Assembly: GCA_050288425.1 (NCBI GenBank) | Contig: JBNKDU010000042.1 | Coordinates: 1 to 64,000 of the forward strand | Reading direction: 5' to 3' | From: JARRKU01 sp050288425 | Lineage (GTDB): Bacteria > Desulfobacterota > Desulfobacteria > Desulfobacterales > Desulfosarcinaceae | Length of the DNA stretch: 64,000 nucleotides | Notes under the pieces: generated by a model | Told to the model about the DNA's origin: nothing | What the model saw: the letters and a program-made list of their open reading frames with translations, nothing else | Database searches by the model: none | Program-made: the position numbers and the translations under genes | Part shown: positions 25,459-35,295 of the stretch, in pieces | Layout: the number at the start of each line of letters is the position of its first letter | Position numbering within the stretch: the stretch's first letter is position 1

Positions 25459-26196
25459 ATGATGAGCGCGGAGAGTCATATCGTCCGGGTGACCGGGGTA
25501 ACCAAGACCTTCCGGATGGGCAAGGTGGAGGTGCAGGCCCTCAAGGGCGTCGATCTGCAGATCGGTCGCGGAGAGTACATTTCCATCATGGGACCGTCCG
25601 GTTCGGGCAAAAGCACCCTGTTCAACATGATCGGCGGTCTGGACAAGCCTTCGGACGGCAAGGTCTACATCGACGAGGTGGATATCTCCCAGTTGGATGC
25701 ATATGAACTGGCCTGGCTGCGCTGCCGCAAGATCGGGTATATCTTTCAGACCTTCAACATCATCCAGGTCATGACGGCCCTGGAAAATGTCACCCTGCCC
25801 ATGACCTTCGCCGGGGTGAACAACGACGATGCCGTGGCAAAGGGCATGGCCCTGCTGGAACTGGTGGGCCTGGCCGAGCGCCACCAGCACAAGCCGTTCG
25901 AATTGTCCGGCGGTCAGCAGCAACGCGTGGCCATCGCCCGGGCCCTGGCCAACGATCCGGCCATCATTCTGGCGGACGAACCCACGGGCAACCTCGATCT
26001 GACCACCGGCGAGGAGATCATCGAACTGCTCAAGGAATTGAGTCGGGAGCGGGAGGTGACCGTTATTTCGGCCACCCATGACGTGAAAATGCTCAATGTG
26101 TCCGATCGGGTGGTCTGGATCCGCGACGGCCGGGTGGATCGGATCGAGGACCCCGCCGATCTGTCGCTGTCGGTGGGCCAGGTCGATCTCGGCTGA
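25459..26196 (+). CDS. LolD/MacB-type ABC transporter ATP-binding protein
   Basis: A 245-residue ATPase of the LolD/MacB/FtsE class. Seen: Walker A GPSGSGKST (45-53), Q-loop YIFQTFNIIQVMTALENV, signature LSGGQQQRVAIARAL (about 150-164), Walker B and D-loop ILADEPTGNLDL, and the switch histidine in SATHDVKM. The GNLD D-loop is typical of this class, whose members do mechanical work on periplasmic or outer-membrane substrates rather than classical transport. AAGGAA lies just upstream; ATG 25462 is a possible alternative start. It should power the permease at 24711 and the FtsX domain encoded at 26323. Confidence 0.94.
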   Translation: MMSAESHIVRVTGVTKTFRMGKVEVQALKGVDLQIGRGEYISIMGPSGSGKSTLFNMIGGLDKPSDGKVYIDEVDISQLDAYELAWLRCRKIGYIFQTFNIIQVMTALENVTLPMTFAGVNNDDAVAKGMALLELVGLAERHQHKPFELSGGQQQRVAIARALANDPAIILADEPTGNLDLTTGEEIIELLKELSREREVTVISATHDVKMLNVSDRVVWIRDGRVDRIEDPADLSLSVGQVDLG

Positions 26197-26322
26197 CCGT
26201 CTCGGCATTGCCGGCCCCGCATCCGGGGGCGGGGATCGCAAGAAAAAAGGGAAGGGATTCCAATCTTGGGCTATCATTTATACGCATGACATAATCGACC
26301 GATTCGGGGCGGACACCTTACA

Positions 26323-29300
26323 ATGCACCCTCGCCTGTGGACATATCTGCTGCTGATCGGGCTGACCGGCATCTCCTGGATGGCGCCGGCCGGGGTGCGG
26401 GGTGACATCGACCGCTTTCAGGCGACCCTCCGGGCCTTCGCGGCCATGGGGGACCGCACCACGGGAACGGCCGGCAACGATGCCGCCGTCCAAAGCATCG
26501 GCGCCAACTTCGACGCACTGAACCTGGAAAGCGTCGGCAGCCAGGTTTTTGCCACGGCGACCCGGGAATACGGGCCGGCCCGGTTGGCCTTGTCGCGCAG
26601 ACCCGACCCTATCCCCATCCACCCCCTGGCGGCCAACGCCATCTCCCCCAACACCACCGGACCCAAGGGCCTTTCCGGACCGTTGGTCTATGTCGGCAAC
26701 GGCGATCTCGGGGAGATGAACGGCAAACCCATCGAGGGCGCCATCGTACTCATGGAGATGACCTCCGGCCGCAACTGGCTCCATGCCGCTTCCCTGGGAG
26801 CCAAGGCGCTGATCTACATCGATCGGAATGATGCGGCCGGCTACTTCTTCCAGGAAAAGCTGGAACTTTCGCCTGTCGCCTTCCCCCGGTTCTGGATCCC
26901 CCTGGCCCGTGCCCGTCAATTGCTGGGGCAGTTCGAGTCGGCCGCCGAGGGGGTCGTGGATCCGGAGGCCCGGCTGAATGCGACAGCCCGGTGGCGGGAG
27001 ACCACCGGCCGCAACCTCTATGCCCTCATTCCCGGCAACGACCCCGTTCTGGCTGCAGAGCTGGTGGTGGTGGAGGCCTTCTACGATACCCGGGCCGCCG
27101 TTCCGGGCCTGGCCCCCGGCGCGGACGAATCGTGCGGCATCGCCACCTTGCTGGAGATGGCCCGCGAACTGAAGGAACGGCCGGCCAGGCGCTCGGTGCT
27201 GCTGGTGGCCACCGGCGGCAATGGACAGTCCCAGGCCGGAATGCGCGAGATGGTATGGAGTCTGGCGGAGAGATCCAAATATTTTCAGCAGCTGCAAAAA
27301 CAGCTCCGGAGGGAGATCAAGACCCGCGGCAAGGTACTCCAGTCCCTGGGGGCCGGCAAAGGATCTTCGACGCCGGACCTGTCCGAGGGCAGCCCGGCCA
27401 TCGACGCCCTGCACGAGCGGATCAAGACCGAGGTCGACTCCTTGTCGCGGCGTTTGATGCAGCTGCGCCTGGAGCCGGACAGCGCCGGGCAACAGGCCGG
27501 GATAGGGCCCCTGGTGGACCGGCGGTCCGCCCTGCGCAGTCTGGGGTGGCAAAACGCCTATCCCCATCCGACACCCGGGGAGCGGGCCATTTTGGAGCAC
27601 TTGCTTCCCATGGCCGTCGCCGATCAGCAGGCCGTATTGGATTCGGCCCGCGCTCAATTGACCTATGTCCGCAGCGCGGCAGAGATGCGCAGACTCGTCC
27701 GGTCCTATGATCTGCAGGCCGTGGTTTCCCTGTATCTCTCCAGCCACGGCGACGGCGTCGGCGCCTTCAACCAGGGATGGCGCTATCCGTTGAAGTCCAA
27801 TATCAACCGGGTGGAGGCCTACGTCCAGCTCGACGATGTCCTGCAGGCGGCCGGCCGGCGGCTGGACAATCCCGCCCTGGCCGGTCTGTTCAAGGACACC
27901 CTGCGACCCAACCGCAAACAGCCCTGGCAGAGCCAGCTGCCCGACCACCCGCGCCTGGGAGGCGAAATCAGCGCCCTGGCCGGATTTCTGGGCATTACCC
28001 TGGCCTCCACCCACGACATGCGCGTCCGCTGGGGAACTCCCCACGATACCGTCGAAAGGGTGGATGTGGCCAATGCGTTTCGCCAGGCCGTGCTGGTCCA
28101 CCACCTGATCACCCGGTTGGCCGACGCTCCCCGGTTGCGCGCGACCGCGAGTCTGCGCCAGGGGTTCGCCACGGTGGCCGGGAGGGCCAATTTTCTGCGC
28201 CACGGAGAATTGTTTGCCGATCAGCCGGCCCCGGGCAGCGTGATCATGGCCTTCCAGGGGACGACCCGTTATTACACCATGGTGGACGCCATGGGCCGGT
28301 TCACCCTACGGGGGGTGGCCGACAAGAAGCATGTGTTGAACAAGGTCATCATCGAAGGGTACCGGTTCGACGACGACACCGGGGAGGTCCAATGGGCCAT
28401 CGACAAGAAGCAGACCGGCAAACCGGCCTACCGGGTCAAAATGACCCGCCGTTTCATGGAGACCGACCTGGTGATGTTCGCCTGCGCCCAGACGACCCTG
28501 TTCAACCTGCTGGAGCCGCGCAATTTTCACTACATGACCAAGATCAAGCTGATCGACGGGCGGCGCGAGGCGTCGCCGCAGCACTACTGGTACAGCCGCA
28601 TCGACACCCGGTCGTCGGTCATTACCTCCACCTTCCTGACTCCCGAGACCCGGCTGAAGATGACCCTGTCCGACAACGTGCTGCACAGGAAGCTGATCCT
28701 GCTCCATGCCGACCGGGAGAATCCCCTGGGCAGGGGCTACCATGTGCAGAAGTATCCGGCCGTGCTGCGTACCGATTACCGGGTGGCCCGGGACATGTGG
28801 GCTCTGCTGGCGCCCCGCATCGAAAACCTGGAGCGGCACGGGATCTTCAACCAGCGCATCCGCGACCTTCGGCAGCAGGGGGAGGCGGCCCTGGAATCGG
28901 CCGGCACCGCGCTGGCCCGACGGCAATACGATCGATTCGCCGAGGCCGCCTCCCGATCCTGGGCCCTGGCCTCGCGCGTCTACGACGACGTGGAGCGGAC
29001 CCAGAAGGACGTGCTTTTCGGCGTGCTCTTCTACATCGCGCTGTTCGCCCCCTTCTCCTTCTGCATGGAACGCCTGCTGTTCTCGTTTGCCAGCATCTAC
29101 AAACGCATTCTGGCGTTCGGCGCCATCCTGTTGCTGTTGATCTTCGTGATCTATCAGGTCCATCCGGCCTTTCAACTGGCCTACAGTCCCATGGTGGTGA
29201 TCCTGGCATTTTTCATCATGGGGCTCTCATTGATGGTGACCCTGATTATCTTCCTGCGCTTCGAAAGCGAGATGACCACCCTGCAAAGCCATGCCCGCCG

Positions 29301-31146
29301 CCTGCGGGCCGGTGAATTGAGCCATTGGAAGGCTTTCGTGGCCGCCTTCCTGCTGGGCGTCAGCAACCTGCGGCGCAGGCGACTGCGCACGGCCCTCACC
29401 TGCCTGACCCTGATCATCCTGACCTTCACCATCATGAGCTTCACCACGGTGAAAACCTCCCGGCAGCATTCCCGCCTGCTGTACCAGTCCGGTGCTCCTT
29501 ATCACGGCTTCCTGTTGAAGAACGCCAACTGGAAGAGCCTGCCCCCCGAGGCCCTCGGCCGGTTGACCAATGCCTTCGATGCGACGGCCTGGGTTGCCCC
29601 GCGGGTGTGGCTGGAGAGCGAAGATCCCACCCGCGCGACGCCCATGCCCATCCGCTACCAGGGACGGCGCTTCGAAGGCTTCGGCCTCGTGGGCCTGGGG
29701 CCCGAGGAGGGCCGCGTCACCGGATTGGATGCCATCCTGCTCCAGGGACGCTGGTTCCGGAACGCGGCCGCCGACGAGCTTCTGCTGCCCGATGTCATGG
29801 CCCGCAACCTGGGCATCGATCTGACCCGCTCGGGCCCGGTGCCCGTCACTTTGTGGGGACAGTCTTTCGAGGTGGTGGGCGTCTTTTCCGCAGACGGGCT
29901 CCAGCAGCGCACCGATCTGGACGGCGAACCCCTGACGCCGGTGACCTTCCCACGCGAAATCTCCACCGAACTCACCGAAGTGGAGATGGAAGCCCTGGAG
30001 TCGGGGGAGGACGTGGTGGCGTTTCAGAGCCGGTATGAACACATCTCCGGCCACCGGACCCTGATCATGCCCTACCGGACCCTGCTGGCCGCCGGGGGAC
30101 GACTCGAAGCCGTGGCCGTGCGGCCCCGGCAGGAGATCGACCCGGCCGCAATGGCCGCAGACCTGGTGGACCGTTTCGGACTGGCCCTCTTTTCGGGCGA
30201 ACCCGGCGGCACTTACCTCTACAATGCCGACGACGCCATCCGCTACAGCGGCGCGCCCAATATCGTCATTCCCCTGGTGATTTCGGTCTTCATCGTGCTC
30301 AACACCATGATCGGAAGCGTCTACGAGCGCAAACGCGAAATCGGCATCTACACTTCCGTGGGGCTGGCCCCCTCCCATGTGGCCTTTCTGTTCATCGCCG
30401 AAGCCATGGCCTTTGCCGTGATCAGCGTGGTGCTGGGATATCTGGTGGCCCAGACCAGCGCCGGTCTCCTTTCCGGAACGGCCCTGTGGTCGGGGATCAC
30501 CGTAAACTACTCCTCCCTGTCGGGCGTGGCCGCCATGGCGCTGGTGATCCTGGTGGTCCTGGTCTCGGTGATCTACCCGGCACATGTGGCCGCCCAGATC
30601 GCCATTCCCGACATCAACCGGACGTGGCGGCTGCCCCCGGCCCAGGGCAATCGATTGGAATTGAAACTGCCGTTCCTGATGAAGCACCACGAACACCGCA
30701 GCGTGGGCGGTTTTCTGCACGCGTTTCTGCAAAGCCACCTGGATATTTCCCATGGCGTCTTTTCCACCGGCGATATTCAATTGAATTTCGTCTGCCATAC
30801 GCCGGAAGGCCCCCGGGCCGCCACCGCCCAGGCACCGGATGCCTGTGTCCGGCTGGCCGCCAGGGTCTGGCTGGCGCCCTTCGACCTGGGGATCATGCAG
30901 GAGGCCGTCTTTTCCTTCACGCCGGTGGCCGGCGAGCCCGAATTCCTGGAAATCAGCGTCGCGCTCACACGCCGTTCGGGAGAAGCCAATGCCTGGCACC
31001 GGATCAACAAAGCCTTCCTGCACCACACGCGCCGGCAACTCCTGATGTGGCGGTCCCTGGGCGGCCGGGAGAAACAATACTACCAGGACCTGCTGGATGG
31101 TCAGGCCTATAATCTTATCGAATTGCGCGCCGGACAGGACTCATGA
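26323..31146 (+). CDS. Fusion of M28-like pseudo-peptidase and FtsX-like permease
   Basis: A 1607-residue membrane protein. Order: signal peptide or first helix (1-26); a PA-like plus M28-like region (about 30-330); a long, mainly periplasmic region to about 890; three helices (about 897-985) followed by a basic cytoplasmic stretch; an FtsX helix after LRRRRLRTAL (about 1016-1040); a MacB-like periplasmic domain; three FtsX helices with YERKREIGIYTSVGLA (about 1312-1420); and a 180-residue cytoplasmic tail. The M28 part keeps VVVEAFYDTR and PGADESCG, but the zinc-binding histidine expected before YD is phenylalanine, and the EE dyad region reads GGNGQS, so catalysis is probably lost. Its stop overlaps the next start (ATGA). 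Confidence 0.85.
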   Translation: MHPRLWTYLLLIGLTGISWMAPAGVRGDIDRFQATLRAFAAMGDRTTGTAGNDAAVQSIGANFDALNLESVGSQVFATATREYGPARLALSRRPDPIPIHPLAANAISPNTTGPKGLSGPLVYVGNGDLGEMNGKPIEGAIVLMEMTSGRNWLHAASLGAKALIYIDRNDAAGYFFQEKLELSPVAFPRFWIPLARARQLLGQFESAAEGVVDPEARLNATARWRETTGRNLYALIPGNDPVLAAELVVVEAFYDTRAAVPGLAPGADESCGIATLLEMARELKERPARRSVLLVATGGNGQSQAGMREMVWSLAERSKYFQQLQKQLRREIKTRGKVLQSLGAGKGSSTPDLSEGSPAIDALHERIKTEVDSLSRRLMQLRLEPDSAGQQAGIGPLVDRRSALRSLGWQNAYPHPTPGERAILEHLLPMAVADQQAVLDSARAQLTYVRSAAEMRRLVRSYDLQAVVSLYLSSHGDGVGAFNQGWRYPLKSNINRVEAYVQLDDVLQAAGRRLDNPALAGLFKDTLRPNRKQPWQSQLPDHPRLGGEISALAGFLGITLASTHDMRVRWGTPHDTVERVDVANAFRQAVLVHHLITRLADAPRLRATASLRQGFATVAGRANFLRHGELFADQPAPGSVIMAFQGTTRYYTMVDAMGRFTLRGVADKKHVLNKVIIEGYRFDDDTGEVQWAIDKKQTGKPAYRVKMTRRFMETDLVMFACAQTTLFNLLEPRNFHYMTKIKLIDGRREASPQHYWYSRIDTRSSVITSTFLTPETRLKMTLSDNVLHRKLILLHADRENPLGRGYHVQKYPAVLRTDYRVARDMWALLAPRIENLERHGIFNQRIRDLRQQGEAALESAGTALARRQYDRFAEAASRSWALASRVYDDVERTQKDVLFGVLFYIALFAPFSFCMERLLFSFASIYKRILAFGAILLLLIFVIYQVHPAFQLAYSPMVVILAFFIMGLSLMVTLIIFLRFESEMTTLQSHARRLRAGELSHWKAFVAAFLLGVSNLRRRRLRTALTCLTLIILTFTIMSFTTVKTSRQHSRLLYQSGAPYHGFLLKNANWKSLPPEALGRLTNAFDATAWVAPRVWLESEDPTRATPMPIRYQGRRFEGFGLVGLGPEEGRVTGLDAILLQGRWFRNAAADELLLPDVMARNLGIDLTRSGPVPVTLWGQSFEVVGVFSADGLQQRTDLDGEPLTPVTFPREISTELTEVEMEALESGEDVVAFQSRYEHISGHRTLIMPYRTLLAAGGRLEAVAVRPRQEIDPAAMAADLVDRFGLALFSGEPGGTYLYNADDAIRYSGAPNIVIPLVISVFIVLNTMIGSVYERKREIGIYTSVGLAPSHVAFLFIAEAMAFAVISVVLGYLVAQTSAGLLSGTALWSGITVNYSSLSGVAAMALVILVVLVSVIYPAHVAAQIAIPDINRTWRLPPAQGNRLELKLPFLMKHHEHRSVGGFLHAFLQSHLDISHGVFSTGDIQLNFVCHTPEGPRAATAQAPDACVRLAARVWLAPFDLGIMQEAVFSFTPVAGEPEFLEISVALTRRSGEANAWHRINKAFLHHTRRQLLMWRSLGGREKQYYQDLLDGQAYNLIELRAGQDS

Positions 31147-33179
31147 CTTCACCGGATCCATACGCCTCCACCGCCCCCGCATCTCCGGCCGCCGGCTCCG
31201 GCCCACCGGCCGACATCCGCGTACGGGCCGTGGTACTGGGCCTGGTTCTGGCCATGGTCATCGGTGCGCTCACCCCCTACAACAATGTCTATAAACAGGC
31301 CACGCCGCTGGGCGGCGGCCATTTTCCCCTGGCGCCTTTCTTCATTCTGATCTGGCTGGTGGCGCTCTCGGCCCTGGCCCACCGCGTGTTCAAGGACCGG
31401 ATCCTCTTGACGGGGCGGGAACTGCTGGTGACCTGGATCCTCATGGTGCTGGTTTCCGGCATGGCGTATACCGGCCTGGCGCGCACCTTCTTCATCAACC
31501 TGACGGCGCCCCTTCATCTGGCCACCGTGGAGAACCGTTGGGCGGAAGTGTTGCAGCCCTTGCTGCCCGATCTTCTCTATCCCCGGGACGGCCGGGCCGT
31601 TGCCGAATTGTACAACGGCATCGACGGCGGCCGGCAAATGGGATGGGGCGAGATCCTCCGCCGGGTACCCTGGCACCAATGGATGACGCCCCTGATGGTC
31701 TGGGGAGGCTTTATCCTGCTCTGCTACCTGGTGATGATGTGCATGGTAAACCTGCTCAGTCGGCAGGCCCTGCACAACGAGCGCATGAATTTTCCGTTGC
31801 TGCAGGTACCGCAGATGCTGGCCGATGCCCTGGATCGACAACGATTGGGGCAATTCCTGGGCAACCGTTTCCTGCTGGCCGGCCTGTCGGTGCCGGTACT
31901 GCTGCACCTGCTCAACGGCCTGCACTTCTACCTTCCCCAGGTACCGCAGTTTCCCACCCTGGTGCTGGTGGGAAGCTACTTTTCGAAAACCGGCCTGTTC
32001 AGCGGTTTTCTGAAATTGAAGATCTATCTCTATCCGGCGTTCATCGGATTCGCCTTTCTGGCGGCCAAGCAGGTCTCCTTTTCCTTCTGGTTTTTCTATA
32101 TCGCCGGGGCGCTGCTCATCGGCCTGCTATCCGTCCTGGGATACAACATCCCGGCCGCCGCCCTGGGCGTGACCTTCGGCCCGACCCTGGCGCGACCGGA
32201 GGAGACGCAGATGATCGGCGCCTACGGCGTCTTCTTCTTCTTCCTGGCTTGGCTGGCGCGGCACCACTTCCTCGATATCGTGCGTATCTCCACCGGATGG
32301 GCCGGCCGGTATCCCGCCGGACCCGACCGGACCGCCATCCGCTGGTCCTTCTGGGGCCTCGTGACGGGCATCACCCTGCTGGTGATCTGGCTCTCCTGGT
32401 TCGGATTGTCGGTGGGCGCCGCCATCCTGGTGTTGGGGGTGTTTTTCATGGTCATGCTGGTGGCCACCCGGGTGATCTGCCAGGGCGGCATCGCCTATTT
32501 CACCCTCACCGCGGCCCCCGTGGACGGGCTGCTGGTCTTTCTGGGCCCCAAGTTTTTCACCTCGGCCGGATTGCTGGTCACGGCGGTGGCCCAGAAGGTC
32601 CTCTTCGTCGATCTGCGCGAGTCGTTGATGCCGTCCCTGTTCCACGCCCGCAAGCTCACCGACGGCGTGGGCAGACGTCCCCTGGTGGTGACCGGAATTC
32701 TCCTCGCCCTGGTGGGCGGGGTGGCGGTCTCCTTCGTTGCCATGCTGGCCCTCTGCTACCGGTTCGGCACGCGGGAACTGGGCCTGGACTGGGCCACCCG
32801 CACCACCGTGGCCGTCTACGACAATATCTACACCCTGATGGAGTCTCCGGTGCAGTCGGGCCAGTGGGTGTGGATCTTCGCCCTCCTGGGCGCGGCCATC
32901 ATGCTGGTATTGGTATTGTGCTACCACCGCTTTTACTGGTGGCCCATTCATCCCATCGGATATCTGACCGCGTACAGTTCGGCCATGCGCATTCTCTGGT
33001 TCAGCTTCTTCATGGGCTGGGCCTGCAACGCCCTGTGCATGCGCTACGGTGGGGTGACCTTGTTCAAGAAGCTGCGATTTTTCTTCGTGGGACTGGTGAT
33101 CGGCGATTTTCTCATGGGCGGCGCCTGGGCCCTGGTGGGCCTGTTTGCCGACGGAAGTTATCAGGTGCTGCCTGTTTAA
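31143..33179 (+). CDS. Polytopic membrane protein, DUF6785/DUF6784-like
   Basis: A 678-residue inner-membrane protein with a proline-rich cytoplasmic N-terminus (about 1-28) and at least a dozen hydrophobic helices. It resembles the DUF6785/DUF6784 proteins that are distantly related to oligopeptide transporters (OPT); I recognise the type from overall pattern, for example NPLLQVPQM-like NFPLLQVPQM after a helix and the MRILWFSFFMGWACNALCMRYGG ending region, so the family name is tentative. Its ATG sits inside the stop of the 1607-residue gene (ATGA at 31143-31146), which makes translational coupling very likely. The next gene encodes a second polytopic protein of similar design. Function unknown. 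Confidence 0.75.
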   Translation: MTSPDPYASTAPASPAAGSGPPADIRVRAVVLGLVLAMVIGALTPYNNVYKQATPLGGGHFPLAPFFILIWLVALSALAHRVFKDRILLTGRELLVTWILMVLVSGMAYTGLARTFFINLTAPLHLATVENRWAEVLQPLLPDLLYPRDGRAVAELYNGIDGGRQMGWGEILRRVPWHQWMTPLMVWGGFILLCYLVMMCMVNLLSRQALHNERMNFPLLQVPQMLADALDRQRLGQFLGNRFLLAGLSVPVLLHLLNGLHFYLPQVPQFPTLVLVGSYFSKTGLFSGFLKLKIYLYPAFIGFAFLAAKQVSFSFWFFYIAGALLIGLLSVLGYNIPAAALGVTFGPTLARPEETQMIGAYGVFFFFLAWLARHHFLDIVRISTGWAGRYPAGPDRTAIRWSFWGLVTGITLLVIWLSWFGLSVGAAILVLGVFFMVMLVATRVICQGGIAYFTLTAAPVDGLLVFLGPKFFTSAGLLVTAVAQKVLFVDLRESLMPSLFHARKLTDGVGRRPLVVTGILLALVGGVAVSFVAMLALCYRFGTRELGLDWATRTTVAVYDNIYTLMESPVQSGQWVWIFALLGAAIMLVLVLCYHRFYWWPIHPIGYLTAYSSAMRILWFSFFMGWACNALCMRYGGVTLFKKLRFFFVGLVIGDFLMGGAWALVGLFADGSYQVLPV

Positions 33180-33203
33180 CCAATAACCAATTAACAGATA
33201 GCA

Positions 33204-35162
33204 ATGTACGAAGATAAAGAACTGAAAGAGTACCGCGATCTGCTCAAGACGCCGGATCACTTCGAAGAGGGCTTCGACTGGAAGACCGTGGTCGGCGCCG
33301 TCTTCATCGGTTTCCTGATGATGCCGGGCAGCATGTACCTGCAACTGGTCATCGGCCAGGGTATCGGGCCGGCGGCGCGTTGGGTGACCATCATCCTGTT
33401 CGCCGAGATCGCCAGGCGCAGCTACACCGAACTCAAGCAGCAGGAGATCTTTCTGCTGTACTACATGGCCGGCGCCGCCATGGCTTCGCCTTTCCAGGGG
33501 CTGCTATGGAACCAGTACCTGGTGCAGTCGGATGCCGCCGTCATGTTGGGACTGACCGAGCATATCCCCTCCTGGGTGGCGCCGGGACCGGGATCGGAGT
33601 CGTTGATCCAGCGCACGTTCTTTCACCGCGATTGGATGATCCCGATCCTGTTGCTGGTGGGCGCCCAGGTCATCCAGCGCATCGATCACTTCGGCCTGGG
33701 CTATGCCCTCTACCGGATCACATCCGACGTGGAGAAACTGCCGTTTCCCATGGCGCCGGTGGGGGCGTTGGGTACCATGGCCCTGGCCGAATCCACCGAA
33801 GAGAAGCAAAAGAGCTGGAAATGGCGGGTCTTCTCCATCGGCGGGGTCGTGGGCCTGCTGTTCGGCACGATTTACGTGCTGGTGCCCACGGTGTCGGGAT
33901 TGCTGCTGCTGGAACCCATCCGACTGATTCCCATTCCCTGGATCGAGCTGAGCCGTCACACCGAAACCCTGCTGCCGGCCGTGGCCACGGGCATCCAGCT
34001 CGACCTGGGACTGATTTTCATCGGCATGGTCCTGCCCTTCTGGGCGGTCATCGGCGGTCTCATCGGCATCGCCGTCACCTTTATCGCCAATCCGCTGCTG
34101 TATCGAACCGGTATCCTGCGGAGCTGGCACCCGGGCATGGGCACGGTGGATACGGTGTTTGCCAACAACTTCGATTTCTATATGAGTTTCGGCATCGGTC
34201 TGGGCCTGGCCATCGCCGGCATCGGCATCTGGCACGTGCTGCGCTCCTTCGGCGACCGGTCCGGCCGGAGGGGCAGTTTCAAGGACCTGTTCCGGCCGCC
34301 GCCGGGCCGGGGCGATTTCAACTTCTGGATTTCCATCGCCATCTATGCCTTCTCCACCCTGGCGTACGTGGGGATCTGCGTCTGGCTGGTGCCCACCTTT
34401 CCCTGGATCTTCTTTCTCGGTTACGGCTTTGTCTACACGCCCATCGTCTCTTACATCACGGCCCGCATGGAGGGCATCGCCGGCCAGTTCGTCAGCCTGC
34501 CCCTGGTGCGGGAGGCCAGCTTCATCGCCGGCGCGCGCTTTTTCGGCTACCATGGCATCGAAATCTGGTATGCGCCCATTCCCATTCACAACTATGGCGA
34601 AGCCACGGTTCACTTCCGGCAGATCGAATTGACCGGTACCAGCATCCGCGGCATCATCAAGGCGGAAATCGTGGTATTCCCGGTGGTGATGATCGCCAGC
34701 CTGCTCTTCTCCCAATTCATCTGGCGGCTGGCCCCCATTCCCTCCAGCAGCTACCCCTATGCCCAGGAACTGTGGCACCTGCAGGCCCTCAATACCCTGC
34801 TGATGCAGACGTCCACCCTCGAGGGCAACGCCCTGTTCTACCAGGCCCTCAACGGCACCTATGTCCTCGGTGGGCTGGGGCTGGGCGTGCTGGCCTATCT
34901 TGTACTGAGTGTGTTCGGGCTGCCGGTCCTGTTGATTTACGGGGTCGTGCGCGGCCTGGGCCAGAGTACCCCCCATGGCTTCATCCTGGAAGTGATGGGC
35001 GCGCTGCTGGGTCGTTTTTTCTTTCTCAAGCGCTACGGCGCCATGTGGCGCCAGTACGCGCCGGTCCTGCTGGCCGGGTTCTCCTGCGGAATGGGGCTCA
35101 CCGGCATGTTGGCCATGGGGTTCGCCCTGATCCTGAAATCTTTGGGGCGCCTGGCGTATTGA
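33204..35162 (+). CDS. Polytopic membrane protein, OPT-like
   Basis: A 652-residue protein with a charged cytoplasmic N-terminus (about 1-28) and some twelve to fourteen hydrophobic helices. The DVEKLPFPMAPVGALGTMALAE stretch, placed after helices near residue 180, is similar in position to NFPLLQVPQMLADAL in the preceding protein, so the two may be paralogous subunits of one transporter. Homologues are often labelled peptide transporter, but no substrate evidence is present. Only a 24-base gap with TAACCAATAACCAATTAAC words separates it from the previous gene. It is the last gene of the ABC/FtsX operon starting at 24711. Confidence 0.72.
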   Translation: MYEDKELKEYRDLLKTPDHFEEGFDWKTVVGAVFIGFLMMPGSMYLQLVIGQGIGPAARWVTIILFAEIARRSYTELKQQEIFLLYYMAGAAMASPFQGLLWNQYLVQSDAAVMLGLTEHIPSWVAPGPGSESLIQRTFFHRDWMIPILLLVGAQVIQRIDHFGLGYALYRITSDVEKLPFPMAPVGALGTMALAESTEEKQKSWKWRVFSIGGVVGLLFGTIYVLVPTVSGLLLLEPIRLIPIPWIELSRHTETLLPAVATGIQLDLGLIFIGMVLPFWAVIGGLIGIAVTFIANPLLYRTGILRSWHPGMGTVDTVFANNFDFYMSFGIGLGLAIAGIGIWHVLRSFGDRSGRRGSFKDLFRPPPGRGDFNFWISIAIYAFSTLAYVGICVWLVPTFPWIFFLGYGFVYTPIVSYITARMEGIAGQFVSLPLVREASFIAGARFFGYHGIEIWYAPIPIHNYGEATVHFRQIELTGTSIRGIIKAEIVVFPVVMIASLLFSQFIWRLAPIPSSSYPYAQELWHLQALNTLLMQTSTLEGNALFYQALNGTYVLGGLGLGVLAYLVLSVFGLPVLLIYGVVRGLGQSTPHGFILEVMGALLGRFFFLKRYGAMWRQYAPVLLAGFSCGMGLTGMLAMGFALILKSLGRLAY

Positions 35163-35295
35163 GAACGAGGATCGCAGCGCAGGGCATTGTGCCCGGAAGG
35201 GCCACGGTTTGCCCATGGACGGTTCGTTCCTATATTGAAGGGTTGAACAAGGATCGTTTCCCGGTGATGGTTATCCCCAACTACGAGGTATCCGT

